DNA of 64,000 bases from Streptomyces atratus (GTDB taxonomy: Bacteria; Actinomycetota; Actinomycetes; Streptomycetales; Streptomycetaceae): contig NZ_FPJO01000019.1 in the NCBI RefSeq assembly GCF_900119365.1, forward strand, positions 98,175-162,174. The letters run 5' to 3'. The first letter of the stretch is position 1. Every line of letters starts with the position of its first letter. The position numbers and the translations under genes were made by a program. This document shows, piece by piece, positions 1 through 8,971 of this stretch. The notes below the pieces were generated by a model. The model saw only the letters and a program-made list of their open reading frames with translations. It made no database searches and was not told the origin of the DNA.

Positions 1-1760
1 TCGCCGCCGAGCTGCGGGTACTCGTTGGCGATGGTGTTGAAGCAGTGCGGGCAGGTCGCGACGATCTTCTTCGACGACTTCGGCTTCTTCGTCTCCGGCT
101 CGTCGTCGTCCTCGCCGAACGCCATGTTCAGCATCGCGACGTTCTCCTGGCCGAGCTGCTGGAACAGCGGCTCGTTGCCCAGCCGGCGGGCGGAGTCACC
201 GGTGCACTTCTCGTCGCCGCCCATGATCGCGAACTTGACGCCCGCGATGTGGAGGAGTTCGGCGAAGGCCTTGGTGGTCTTCTTCGCCCGGTCCTCCAGG
301 GCGCCGGCGCAGCCGACCCAGTACAGGTAGTCGATCTCCGTGAGGTCCTCGACGTCCTTGCCGACGATCGGGACCTCGAAGTCGACCTCCTTGGTCCATT
401 CGACGCGCTGCTTCTTCGCCAGGCCCCAGGGGTTGCCCTTCTTCTCCAGGTTCTTGAGCATCGTGCCCGCCTCGGACGGGAACGCGGACTCGATCATCAC
501 CTGGTAGCGGCGCATGTCGACGATGTGGTCGATGTGCTCGATGTCGACCGGGCACTGCTCCACGCACGCACCGCAGGTGGTGCAGGACCACAGCACGTCC
601 GGGTCGATGACGCCGTTCTCCTCGACCGTGCCGATCAACGGGCGCTCGGCCTCGGCGAGAGCCGCGGCCGGTACGTCCTTCAGCTGCTCCTCGGACGCCT
701 TCTCCTCACCCTCCATCGTCTTGCCGCCGCCGGCCAGCAGGTACGGGGCCTTGGCGTGCGCGTGGTCGCGCAGGGACATGATCAGGAGCTTGGGGGAGAG
801 CGGCTTGCCGGTGTTCCAGGCGGGGCACTGCGACTGGCAGCGGCCGCACTCGGTGCAGGTGGAGAAGTCGAGCAGGCCCTTCCAGGAGAAGTGCTCGATC
901 TGCGAGACGCCGTAGACGTCGTCCTCGCCCGGGTCCTCGAAGTCGATCTCCTTGCCGCCGGAGGTCATCGGCAGCAGCTCGCCGAGCGAGGTCTCGCCCT
1001 TGGCGTTGCGCTTGAACCAGATGTTCGGGAAGGCCAGGAAGCGGTGCCAGGCGACACCCATGTCCTGCTTCAGCGCGACCGTGATCATCCAGATGAAGGA
1101 GGTCGCGATCTTCAGGCCGGCGAAGAAGTAGGTGAGGTTCTGGAGGGTGGAGACGTCCATGCCCTCCAGCCAGTTGACGACCGGGTACGAGATGAAGAAG
1201 GAGGCCTCGTAGCCGTCGACGTGGTGCTGGGCGCCTTCGAGGGCGTGCAGCATGAAGATGCAGACGCCGACGATGAGGATGACGGCCTCGACGAAGTACG
1301 CCTGGCCGAAGTTGGACCCGGCGAAGCGGGACTTGCGGCCCGGCTTGCGCGGGTGGGCCAGCTGGCGGATGACGATCAGGGTCAGGATGCCGAGCACGGT
1401 CATCGTGCCGATGAATTCGACGAAGACGTTGTACGGCGCCCAGTCGCCGATGATCGGCAGGAGCCAGTCGGCCTTGAAGAGCTGGCCGATCGCGTTGACG
1501 ATCGTCAGCAGCAGTGAGAAGAAGCCCACCGCCACGAACCAGTGCGCGACACCGACGATGCCCCAGCGGTTCATCCGGGTATGGCCGAGGAACTCCCTGG
1601 CCACGGTGACGGTGCGCTGTGCGGGCTCGTCCGTGCGGGTGCCCGCGGGCACGTTCTGGCCGAGCCGCATGAAGTTGTAGATCTGCAGGAGGGCGCGGAG
1701 GAACAGGGCCACGCCGACCACGATCAGAACCAGCGACACGATGATCGCGGCGAGTTGCAT
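1..1760 (-). CDS. Membrane-bound (Fe-S) heterodisulfide reductase-like oxidoreductase (C-terminus off window)
   Basis: About 586 residues are visible and the frame runs out of the left edge. The N-terminus starts MQLAAIIVSLV at an ATG preceded by GAGGAG and holds several membrane helices in the first 250 residues, like a NarI/HdrE-type quinone- or haem-facing domain. Two 4Fe-4S motifs follow, CTECGRCQSQCP and CTTCGACVEQCP, and then the first cysteine-rich (CCG) domain, beginning YWVGCAGA and continuing to CPHCFNTIANEYP. This order is that of actinobacterial fused (Fe-S)-binding reductases related to HdrD/GlpC. The expected job is electron transfer between a soluble donor and the quinone pool; the physiological substrate is not known. 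A second CCG domain is expected beyond the edge. Family assignment is firm, substrate unknown. Confidence 0.9.
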   Translation of the reverse strand, partial: MQLAAIIVSLVLIVVGVALFLRALLQIYNFMRLGQNVPAGTRTDEPAQRTVTVAREFLGHTRMNRWGIVGVAHWFVAVGFFSLLLTIVNAIGQLFKADWLLPIIGDWAPYNVFVEFIGTMTVLGILTLIVIRQLAHPRKPGRKSRFAGSNFGQAYFVEAVILIVGVCIFMLHALEGAQHHVDGYEASFFISYPVVNWLEGMDVSTLQNLTYFFAGLKIATSFIWMITVALKQDMGVAWHRFLAFPNIWFKRNAKGETSLGELLPMTSGGKEIDFEDPGEDDVYGVSQIEHFSWKGLLDFSTCTECGRCQSQCPAWNTGKPLSPKLLIMSLRDHAHAKAPYLLAGGGKTMEGEEKASEEQLKDVPAAALAEAERPLIGTVEENGVIDPDVLWSCTTCGACVEQCPVDIEHIDHIVDMRRYQVMIESAFPSEAGTMLKNLEKKGNPWGLAKKQRVEWTKEVDFEVPIVGKDVEDLTEIDYLYWVGCAGALEDRAKKTTKAFAELLHIAGVKFAIMGGDEKCTGDSARRLGNEPLFQQLGQENVAMLNMAFGEDDDEPETKKPKSSKKIVATCPHCFNTIANEYPQLGG

Positions 1761-1829
1761 TTGGGGGCTCCTCGGGCCTGCGAGGGTGGAATCCAGCGTC
1801 AATGAGCGAGTACTGGCGATTATCCGTGA

Positions 1830-1843
1830 TTACTAAGCAGTAA
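1830..1843. promoter_or_regulatory. Inverted repeat upstream of the Fe-S oxidoreductase
   Basis: TTACT-N4-AGTAA lies about 70 bp upstream of the oxidoreductase start, and a GATAAT hexamer on the minus strand follows it and could be the -10. The repeat is AT-rich against a GC-rich background. It could be an operator or part of a promoter; the protein that might bind it is unknown. Confidence 0.3.
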
Positions 1844-1848
1844 CTTAA

Positions 1849-2511
1849 TCAGTCTGTGCTGACACTACCCACTTCTTCTGCCGCGCTGTAGCCGGACAGG
1901 CGGTGATCTGTGTCGCTCAGGCGCGCCTTTCCGCGCGGGGCGAGCCCTCGGGCCGCCTCGCGGAGCGGAGCGAGCACGGCTCTCGCCAGGATGGCCAGGT
2001 CCGTCCCCACCCCGTGGTGCTCGGCGTAGTGCTGGTCGAGCAGGGCCGGCTCGTCCCACGGCATTCCGGAGCGGGAGCGCACCTGCGCCAGGCCGGTGAG
2101 GCCCGGTTTCAGTTCCTGCCGCCAGTGTCTCGCGGCGGGGGAGGTGCCCGGGGCCGGAGTGCGCCCCGCGTCCGCCTCGTCCGGAGTCAGGGGCTCCGGG
2201 CCGACCAGGGAGAGGTCTCCCCGTACGACGTACGGCAGCCTGGAGAGCAGGTCGAGCCGGAGCCGCCGGGTGCGCAGCGAGCGCAGTACGAAGACATGGC
2301 CGTCCAGGCCGACCCGGGGCGAGTGGGTCAGTACGCCGCCGGGGGGCCGCCGCGCCGCCAGGACGGCGGCGCCCGTGGCGAGCAGGGGGGAGGTCAGGGC
2401 CAGGAGGGCCGAGCCGAGGGCCAGGTCCAGTACGCGCTTGGCCGACGGTCGCTCCCAGTGCGGCTCCCGTTGCCGGGTACGTACCGCACTCTGCCTCTGC
2501 TGTGTCTGCAT
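1849..2511 (-). CDS. Sugar transferase-like protein (WcaJ/PF02397 type, reduced)
   Basis: The protein has 220 residues from the ATG at 2511 (MQTQQRQSAVRTRQ); AGGTG lies 7 nt upstream of that codon. An upstream in-frame start at 2685 has no ribosome site and would add 58 basic, low-complexity residues. The body keeps parts of the bacterial sugar transferase family: one hydrophobic segment (LALGSALLALTSPLLATGAAV), an arginine/leucine-rich stretch, GDLSLVGPEPLTPDE (family motif DMSLVGPRP) and LKPGLTGLAQVRSRSGMPWDE (family motif KPGITGLWQVSGR). It is shorter than usual and lacks the typical multi-helix N-terminus. Full enzymes move a sugar phosphate onto undecaprenyl phosphate; whether this short form is active is uncertain. 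No other polysaccharide genes are nearby. Confidence 0.7.
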   Translation of the reverse strand: MQTQQRQSAVRTRQREPHWERPSAKRVLDLALGSALLALTSPLLATGAAVLAARRPPGGVLTHSPRVGLDGHVFVLRSLRTRRLRLDLLSRLPYVVRGDLSLVGPEPLTPDEADAGRTPAPGTSPAARHWRQELKPGLTGLAQVRSRSGMPWDEPALLDQHYAEHHGVGTDLAILARAVLAPLREAARGLAPRGKARLSDTDHRLSGYSAAEEVGSVSTD

Positions 2512-2732
2512 CGTTCGCACCTGCCCGGGGTTCGCGGCGGATCGAGTGCCGGTTTTGCGTGGCTCACTGCATTTTGTGACAGAACGATCCCATGTGGCGA
2601 TGATGGGGAGGGGTTGTGTCGCCAGGGGGCGGGGAGTGTTGCGCGCGATCGGCCCGTGCGCGCCTCGCGTGTGCCTCTCGTGCACACGTCACATGCAGGA
2701 ATTCGCAGTTGGCGCGGGGTGTCCGCACGATA

Positions 2733-2753
2733 GTTGAGTCCACTCGACTCAGG
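2733..2753. promoter_or_regulatory. HAIR box (HspR operator), upstream copy at dnaK
   Basis: GTTGAGT-N7-ACTCAGG matches the HspR-associated inverted repeat CTTGAGT-N7-ACTCAAG at 12 of 14 arm positions. It lies just upstream of the -35 hexamer of the dnaK promoter. Known biology: HspR binds HAIR and represses dnaK, with DnaK as co-repressor. Confidence 0.75.
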
Positions 2754-2757
2754 TCTG

Positions 2758-2786
2758 TTGACAGTGGGGCGGGTGTCATGCATCCT
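2758..2786 (+). promoter_or_regulatory. dnaK operon promoter
   Basis: TTGACA at 2758-2763 is followed by 17 nt and CATCCT at 2781-2786, a vegetative-type promoter 42 nt before the dnaK start. HAIR boxes sit on both sides, the downstream one overlapping the -10, so bound HspR would block RNA polymerase. Confidence 0.75.
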
Positions 2787-2805
2787 TGAGTCAGATCCAC
2801 TCAAG
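2785..2805. promoter_or_regulatory. HAIR box (HspR operator), perfect copy at dnaK
   Basis: CTTGAGT-N7-ACTCAAG is a perfect 7+7+7 match to the HspR operator. It overlaps the end of the -10 hexamer and the start point, about 22 nt before the dnaK ATG. Confidence 0.9.
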
Positions 2806-2827
2806 TAGTCAAGTTGGAGGAACTGAA

Positions 2828-4677
<1,850 letters not shown>

Positions 4678-4681
<4 letters not shown>

Positions 4682-5331
4682 CCGAGGAGACTCCGGGTTT
4701 CGAGGAGAAGCCCGACGTCCCCTCCGGCGCCACCCCTGACGGAGCTGAGCCGAAGGACGCCTCTTCCTCCTCTTCGGAGGAGGGGGCGGCCCCGGCCGGG
4801 GACGCAGTACAGACAGTCGGCCTGACGGCCCAGCTGGACCAGGTCCGCACCGCGCTCAACGAGCGCACGGGCGACCTCCAGCGGCTCCAGGCCGAGTACC
4901 AGAACTACCGCCGCCGCGTCGAGCGGGACCGGGCCACGGTCAAGGAGATCGCCGTAGCGGGTCTCCTGTCCGAGCTCCTGCCCGTGCTCGACGACGTCGG
5001 CCGGGCCCGGGACCACGGCGAGCTCGTGGGCGGGTTCAAGTCGGTGGCCGAGTCTCTCGAGACGGTCGTCGCCAAGCTGGGCCTGCAGCAGTTCGGCAAG
5101 GAGGGCGAGCCCTTCGACCCGACGATCCACGAAGCCCTGATGCACTCGTACGCGCCGGATGTCACCGAGACGACCTGCGTGGCGATCCTGCAGCCGGGGT
5201 ATCGGATCGGCGAGCGCACCATCCGCCCCGCGCGGGTGGCGGTGGCCGAACCCCAGCCGGGTGCGACACCGGCCGCAGCCAAGGAAGAGAAGGCAACCGA
5301 CGAGGAGAGCGGTGGCACCGAGGAGGTCTGA
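4678..5331 (+). CDS. grpE: Nucleotide exchange factor GrpE
   Basis: The 217-residue protein starts at the GTG inside GTGTGA, overlapping the dnaK stop. GrpE releases ADP from DnaK. A disordered, acidic and serine-rich N-terminus leads into the long dimerisation helix (about residues 43-80, QLDQVRTALNERTGDLQRLQ and on), the hallmark EYQNYRRRVERDR, and the beta-wing ending QPGYRIGERTIRPARVAVAEP. The tail (residues 195-217) is low-complexity and acidic, as in other actinomycete GrpE. A strong hairpin separates it from dnaJ. Confidence 0.97.
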
Positions 5332-5364
5332 CATCCCGTCTGACCACCTCGCCGCACACCGCCC

Positions 5365-5400
5365 GGCCATGCGACCGGCCCACGGGCCGGTCGCATGGCC
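5365..5400 (+). repeat. Perfect 17-bp inverted repeat between grpE and dnaJ
   Basis: GGCCATGCGACCGGCCC, then AC, then the exact reverse complement. As RNA this is a near loop-less stem of very high stability, 24 nt before the dnaJ start. No T-run follows it, so it may be a partial terminator, a processing or stability element, or a pausing site within the operon rather than an end of transcription. Confidence 0.8.
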
Positions 5401-5424
5401 GATCGTCCGGAAGGAGGGACGTCG

Positions 5425-6609
5425 ATGAGCACGAAGGACTTCGTCGAGAAGGACTACTACAAGGTCCTCGGCGTCCCCAAGGACGCCACCGACGCCGAGA
5501 TCAAGAAGGCGTACCGGAAGCTCGCCCGCGAGTTCCACCCGGATGCCAACAAGGGCGACGACAAGGCGGAGGAGCGCTTCAAGGAGATCTCCGAGGCGAA
5601 CGACGTCCTCGGTGACAGCAAGAAGCGCAAGGAGTACGACGAGGCGCGCGCCCTCTTCGGCAACGGCGGCTTCAGGGCCGGACCCGGAGGCGCGGGAGGC
5701 AACTTCAACTTCGACCTCGGCGACCTCTTCGGAGGCGCCCAGGGCGGCGGCCAGGGCGGCGGAGCCGGCGGTTTCGGCGGCGGCGGTCTGGGCGATGTCT
5801 TCGGCGGCCTGTTCAACCGGGGCGGTACGGGGACGCGGGTGCAGCCGCGCCGCGGCCAGGACATCGAGTCCGAGGTGACGCTCAGCTTCACCGAGGCGGT
5901 CGACGGGGCCACGGTCCCGCTGCGGATGTCCAGCCAGGCGCCCTGCAAGGCGTGCTCCGGCACCGGTGACAAGAACGGCACCCCCAGGGTCTGCCCGACC
6001 TGTCTCGGCACCGGCCAGGTCTCGCGCGGCACCGGCGGCGGCTTCTCGCTCACCGACCCCTGCGTGGACTGCAAGGGCCGGGGCCTCATCGCCCAGGACC
6101 CCTGCGACGTCTGCAAGGGCAGCGGACGGGCGAAGTCCTCCCGGACCATGCAGGTCAGGATTCCGGCGGGCGTCTCGGACGGCCAGCGGATCCGGCTGCG
6201 CGGCAAGGGCGGTCCGGGCGAGCGCGGTGGACCGGCCGGCGATCTGTACGTCGTGGTCCATGTCGACGCCCACCCGGTCTTCGGCCGCAGGGGCGACAAC
6301 CTCACGGTCACCGTGCCCGTCGACTTCACGGAGGCGACGCTCGGCGGCGAGGTGAAGGTGCCCACGCTCGGCGGCCCTCCGGTCACCCTGAAGCTGCCCG
6401 CGGGCACCCCCAACGGGCGCACGATGCGCGCCCGCGGCAAGGGCGCCGTACGCAAGGACGGCACCCGGGGCGACCTGCTGGTCACCGTCGAGGTGGCGGT
6501 CCCCAAGGGCCTCAGCGACGAGGCCAGGGACGCGCTGGAGGCCTACCGGAAGGCGACCGCGGGCCAGGACCCGCGGGCGGAGCTGTTCCAGGCGGCGAAG
6601 GGAGCTTGA
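5425..6609 (+). CDS. dnaJ: Hsp40 co-chaperone DnaJ
   Basis: The ATG at 5425 has AAGGAGGG upstream and gives 394 residues. Domains in order: J domain with the essential HPD (KLAREFHPDANKG, about residues 35-47); a very glycine-rich G/F region (about 85-145); a zinc-binding region with four CxxCxGxG repeats (CKACSGTG, CPTCLGTG, CVDCKGRG, CDVCKGSG); and the C-terminal substrate-binding beta-domains. It stimulates DnaK ATPase and delivers substrates. This is the complete type I form. The hspR start follows 1 nt after its stop codon, so the two are translationally coupled. Confidence 0.97.
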   Translation: MSTKDFVEKDYYKVLGVPKDATDAEIKKAYRKLAREFHPDANKGDDKAEERFKEISEANDVLGDSKKRKEYDEARALFGNGGFRAGPGGAGGNFNFDLGDLFGGAQGGGQGGGAGGFGGGGLGDVFGGLFNRGGTGTRVQPRRGQDIESEVTLSFTEAVDGATVPLRMSSQAPCKACSGTGDKNGTPRVCPTCLGTGQVSRGTGGGFSLTDPCVDCKGRGLIAQDPCDVCKGSGRAKSSRTMQVRIPAGVSDGQRIRLRGKGGPGERGGPAGDLYVVVHVDAHPVFGRRGDNLTVTVPVDFTEATLGGEVKVPTLGGPPVTLKLPAGTPNGRTMRARGKGAVRKDGTRGDLLVTVEVAVPKGLSDEARDALEAYRKATAGQDPRAELFQAAKGA

Positions 6610-6610
6610 G

Positions 6611-7057
6611 GTGGACGGCCGACGACGCAATCCGTACGAACTGACCGATGAATCCCCGGTGTACGTGATCTCGATCGCGGCCCAGCTCTCGGGCCTGCAT
6701 CCGCAGACGCTGCGCCAGTACGACCGCCTCGGCCTGGTCTCGCCCGACCGCACGGCCGGGCGCGGCAGGCGCTACTCGGCCCGCGACATCGAGCTGCTGC
6801 GCACCGTGCAGCAGCTGTCGCAGGACGAGGGCATCAACCTCGCCGGCATCAAGCGCATCATCGAGCTGGAGAACCAGGTCGCCGCGCTCCAGCAGCGCGT
6901 CGCCGAGCTCTCGGCGGCCGTGGACGGCGCGGCACAGGCGATGCAGCAGCGCGAGGCCCAGGTCCACGCCTCGTACCGGCGTGATCTGGTGCCTTATCAG
7001 GACGTGCAGCAGACCAGCGCCTTGGTGGTCTGGCGGCCGAAACGGCCGAAGGACTGA
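6611..7057 (+). CDS. hspR: MerR-family heat-shock repressor HspR
   Basis: The 148-residue protein starts at GTG 6611, one nucleotide after the dnaJ stop. Its MerR-type winged helix (residues about 18-88) includes YVISIAAQLSGLHPQTLRQY and the wing GLVSPDRTAGRGRRYSARDI; a coiled-coil dimerisation helix follows (IKRIIELENQVAALQQRVAE). Known role: it represses dnaK and clpB by binding HAIR boxes together with DnaK. Consistent with this, HAIR pairs are present at 2733-2805 and 9595-9641. The C-terminus ends VVWRPKRPKD, a conserved hydrophobic-basic tail. Confidence 0.97.
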   Translation: MDGRRRNPYELTDESPVYVISIAAQLSGLHPQTLRQYDRLGLVSPDRTAGRGRRYSARDIELLRTVQQLSQDEGINLAGIKRIIELENQVAALQQRVAELSAAVDGAAQAMQQREAQVHASYRRDLVPYQDVQQTSALVVWRPKRPKD

Positions 7058-7071
7058 CCGGACCGGTCAAG

Positions 7072-7110
7072 GGCCGGAGAGCCGACTCGCGGGTCGGCTC
7101 CCCGGCCTTT
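7072..7110 (+). terminator. Terminator of the dnaK operon
   Basis: A two-part stem (GGCCGG with CCGGCC outside, AGCCGAC with GTCGGCT inside) followed by TTT, 15 nt after the hspR stop. It faces the end of the convergent regulator gene. Confidence 0.8.
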
Positions 7111-7160
7111 GCCGTACACCGAAGCGAACGGGAGAAGCTGCTTGCGGGGTGGGGCGGGTC

Positions 7161-8147
7161 TCAGCTCTGCTCCTCTTCCAGGATCCCCGACCGGGCTATC
7201 AGATAGCCGAGCTGGGCCCGGCTGTTGCTGCCGAGTGCGGCGGCGAGTTTGGCGACGTGGGCCCGGCAGGTGCGGACGTTCATGCCGAGGCGGCGGGCTA
7301 TGGAGTCGTCCACATGGCCTTCCACCAGAAGCTGGGCGATGGAGCGCTGGACCCCGCTGATGCCCAGGGAGGTCGGTTCGTACTTGACCTCCTCCCGTAG
7401 TGGAGCCGCTCTGGTCCAGAGCTGCTCGAACACGTTGGCCAGGTACTGCACGAGCCCGGGGTGGCGGAGTTCCAGGGCGACTTGGTCGTCGTCGCTGGCC
7501 GGGATGAAGGCGACGGTCCGGTCGAACACGATCAGACGGCCGATGAGCTCTTCGAGCGTGCGTATTTCCACGTTGTCGTCGGTCATGCGTTCCGCGTACG
7601 CGAGTGTGCTGGGGCTGTGGCGCGCGGTGTGCTGGTAGAGGGTGCGCATGCCGACGCCGCGGTGGATCACGGACAGGCCGCGTTCCAGCGACTTGCTGAG
7701 ACGATGCTCGGTTCGGCCGCCGCCGGGCTGGACGGTGAGCACTTCGGTGCGGCACTCTGCGGTGGCGAGATCGAGGGCCGCGTTGATCCGGTTCACGCCC
7801 TCCAGCACGGTGATGGCGTGGGTGCTGGGCGGCCCCAGAGTGCTGATGTCCATGAACGGCTCGAACGACTCCGTCAGTTCGACCGAGTGCCGGCGACGTT
7901 CCAGGATCTCGCGCTCGATGGGATGCAGATGTTGCGCAAGAGCGGTGGACGGCGGAACGGGCCGGAGCCAGGCCGGGTCGTCCGGATCGGGATGCAGTAG
8001 CGCGAACTCCATCAGACAGGGCGCCGGTTCCACTTCGGCGCGGGCGATGCGTCCCAGACGCAAAGCACTGGCGTAAAGGCGTGCTCCCGCGTCGCACAGT
8101 TCGGTGATCCCGTGAGAATGTGTCGGCTTTGTGTCGCTTGTGGTCAT
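7161..8147 (-). CDS. LuxR-type HTH regulator with PLD/TrmB-like sensor, divergent from the DIGW peptide operon
   Basis: The 328-residue start at ATG 8147 (MTTSDTKPTH) is preferred because GGGGGG lies upstream; the in-frame ATG at 8174 has no ribosome site and falls inside an inverted repeat. Residues about 130-250 (TEVLTVQPGGGRTEHRLS, RGVGMRTLYQHTARHSPSTL, DRTVAFIPASDDD, LRHPGLVQYLANVFEQLW) match the PLD-like sensor of actinobacterial TrmB/LuxR-type regulators. The C-terminus is a LuxR-type HTH (GISGVQRSIAQLLVEGHVDD, SIARRLGMNVRTCRAHVAKL). It is transcribed away from the repeat-peptide gene, so it probably controls that operon; the ligand is unknown and might be the peptide product. Family firm, target inferred. 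Confidence 0.85.
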   Translation of the reverse strand: MTTSDTKPTHSHGITELCDAGARLYASALRLGRIARAEVEPAPCLMEFALLHPDPDDPAWLRPVPPSTALAQHLHPIEREILERRRHSVELTESFEPFMDISTLGPPSTHAITVLEGVNRINAALDLATAECRTEVLTVQPGGGRTEHRLSKSLERGLSVIHRGVGMRTLYQHTARHSPSTLAYAERMTDDNVEIRTLEELIGRLIVFDRTVAFIPASDDDQVALELRHPGLVQYLANVFEQLWTRAAPLREEVKYEPTSLGISGVQRSIAQLLVEGHVDDSIARRLGMNVRTCRAHVAKLAAALGSNSRAQLGYLIARSGILEEEQS

Positions 8148-8162
8148 ATCGTCACCCCCCAG

Positions 8163-8185
8163 GTTCCTGAACATGCAGGAACATG
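8163..8185. promoter_or_regulatory. Candidate operator in the divergent peptide/regulator intergene
   Basis: GTTCCTG-N6-CAGGAAC (8163-8182) is a perfect 7-bp inverted repeat. Overlapping it, GAACATG occurs at 8169-8175 and again at 8179-8185, a direct repeat with 10-bp spacing on one helix face. It lies 16 bp upstream of the regulator start and about 75 bp from the peptide start, so it could serve both promoters. Confidence 0.45.
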
Positions 8186-8257
8186 ATGCATCTACTCAGT
8201 GGTGTTCGCGTGCCCAGGTGAGACATCGTCTTAGGTGCGGGGGAGAAGAATCCACAA

Positions 8258-8614
8258 GTGAGGACGAAGCCGACTATGTATAAGCGAATGCATCGCTCGG
8301 CGCTTGCCGTCTCGTTCGTCGCGGCCCTGGGCATCGGGCTGCTGGGCGGCAGCGACATTGGCTGGAGCGAGGGCAGTGTTGCCGGTGGCGACATCGGGTG
8401 GACCGTCCAGGCCGCAGCCGACGGTGACATCGGGTGGCCGGTCGCACCTGCCAAGTCGTCCGACATCGGGTGGGTCGTCCAGGCGGCGGCCGATGGTGAC
8501 ATCGGCTGGGGTTCGCCCGGCAAGTCGTCCGACATCGGCTGGGTCTCGCCCGCCGACATCGGTTGGGTCTCGCCCGCCGGCATCGGCTCCGCCACGGCCC
8601 GCACAGGCGCATGA
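8258..8614 (+). CDS. Leader-bearing repeat peptide with seven DIGW motifs (candidate secreted peptide or RiPP-like precursor)
   Basis: The GTG at 8258 gives 118 residues, with GGGGGAGAAG upstream; ATG 8276 (GAGGA upstream) and ATG 8288 are alternative starts. Basic residues and a hydrophobic stretch (HRSALAVSFVAALGIGLLGG, about 12-31) resemble a signal peptide but show no clear AXA site. DIGW then occurs at residues 33, 45, 57, 69, 81, 92 and 100: five copies at an exact 12-residue step, then steps of 11 and 8, ending in a degenerate GIGS. Between copies are two spacer classes, xVQAAADG and PAKSS/PGKSS. The stop overlaps the next start as ATGA. I know of no described family; a multi-core precursor, a pheromone or a surface repeat peptide are all possible. 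Confidence 0.75.
   Translation: MRTKPTMYKRMHRSALAVSFVAALGIGLLGGSDIGWSEGSVAGGDIGWTVQAAADGDIGWPVAPAKSSDIGWVVQAAADGDIGWGSPGKSSDIGWVSPADIGWVSPAGIGSATARTGA
8354..8566 (+). repeat. In-frame DIGW repeat array (36-nt period)
   Basis: The array runs from the first to the seventh DIGW codon block. DIGW is encoded with variable wobble bases (gacattggctgg, gacatcgggtgg, gacatcggttgg), so the peptide is conserved more than the DNA. That argues for selection on the amino-acid motif rather than recent DNA slippage. Confidence 0.8.
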
Positions 8615-8931
8615 CCATCCCGCCGGACGACCGGACCTTCCGGCGAGAGATGGCCACGGCCTACCGATCAGGCTGGCATTTCATCGATCTCGTCACTGCC
8701 ATCCCCCACTGTGGCGACTCGTTGATGGTCACTCTGTTCGGCGACCCCATCGTTGTCGCACGTGAAGAAGACGACGAAGTACGTGCCTACCGTTGCCTCC
8801 GCAAGCCGCGTGGAGCCCCGCAGCCCGTTCGCTGTGCGATTCGGTACGACATGATTTTCGTCAACCTCGACCGGCGGGACCACCAGCTGTTCGAGCCAGA
8901 GACTATTTCCGCCACCCCCCGCAGTGCCTGA
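8611..8931 (+). CDS. Small Rieske-like protein without recognisable cluster ligands
   Basis: The 106-residue protein starts at the ATG overlapping the peptide-gene stop (ATGA), so the two are translationally coupled. The pattern resembles the N-terminal Rieske domain of ring-hydroxylating oxygenases: IPHCGDSLMVTLFGDPIVVA, then EDDEVRAYRCLRKPRGAP, then YDMIFVNLD, equivalent to the family's GDYV...GEPVVVVRD, ...NVCRHRG and GLIFVNLD. The expected CxH and CxxH ligand pairs are not intact (RCLRKPRG and PVRCAIRYD), and no oxygenase domain follows. It may be a binding or modifying partner of the peptide. The fold is an inference from motif order; function unknown. Confidence 0.7.
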   Translation: MTIPPDDRTFRREMATAYRSGWHFIDLVTAIPHCGDSLMVTLFGDPIVVAREEDDEVRAYRCLRKPRGAPQPVRCAIRYDMIFVNLDRRDHQLFEPETISATPRSA

Positions 8932-8971
8932 GCGATCCCCCGTCGTTCCATGTCGCTCAGTCACTCCCCCA

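Noticed and set aside
8354..8566. Could the regular repeats be a CRISPR array?
   Set aside because: The repeats are in frame, the conserved part is the peptide DIGW, unit and spacer lengths are too short, and no cas genes are present.
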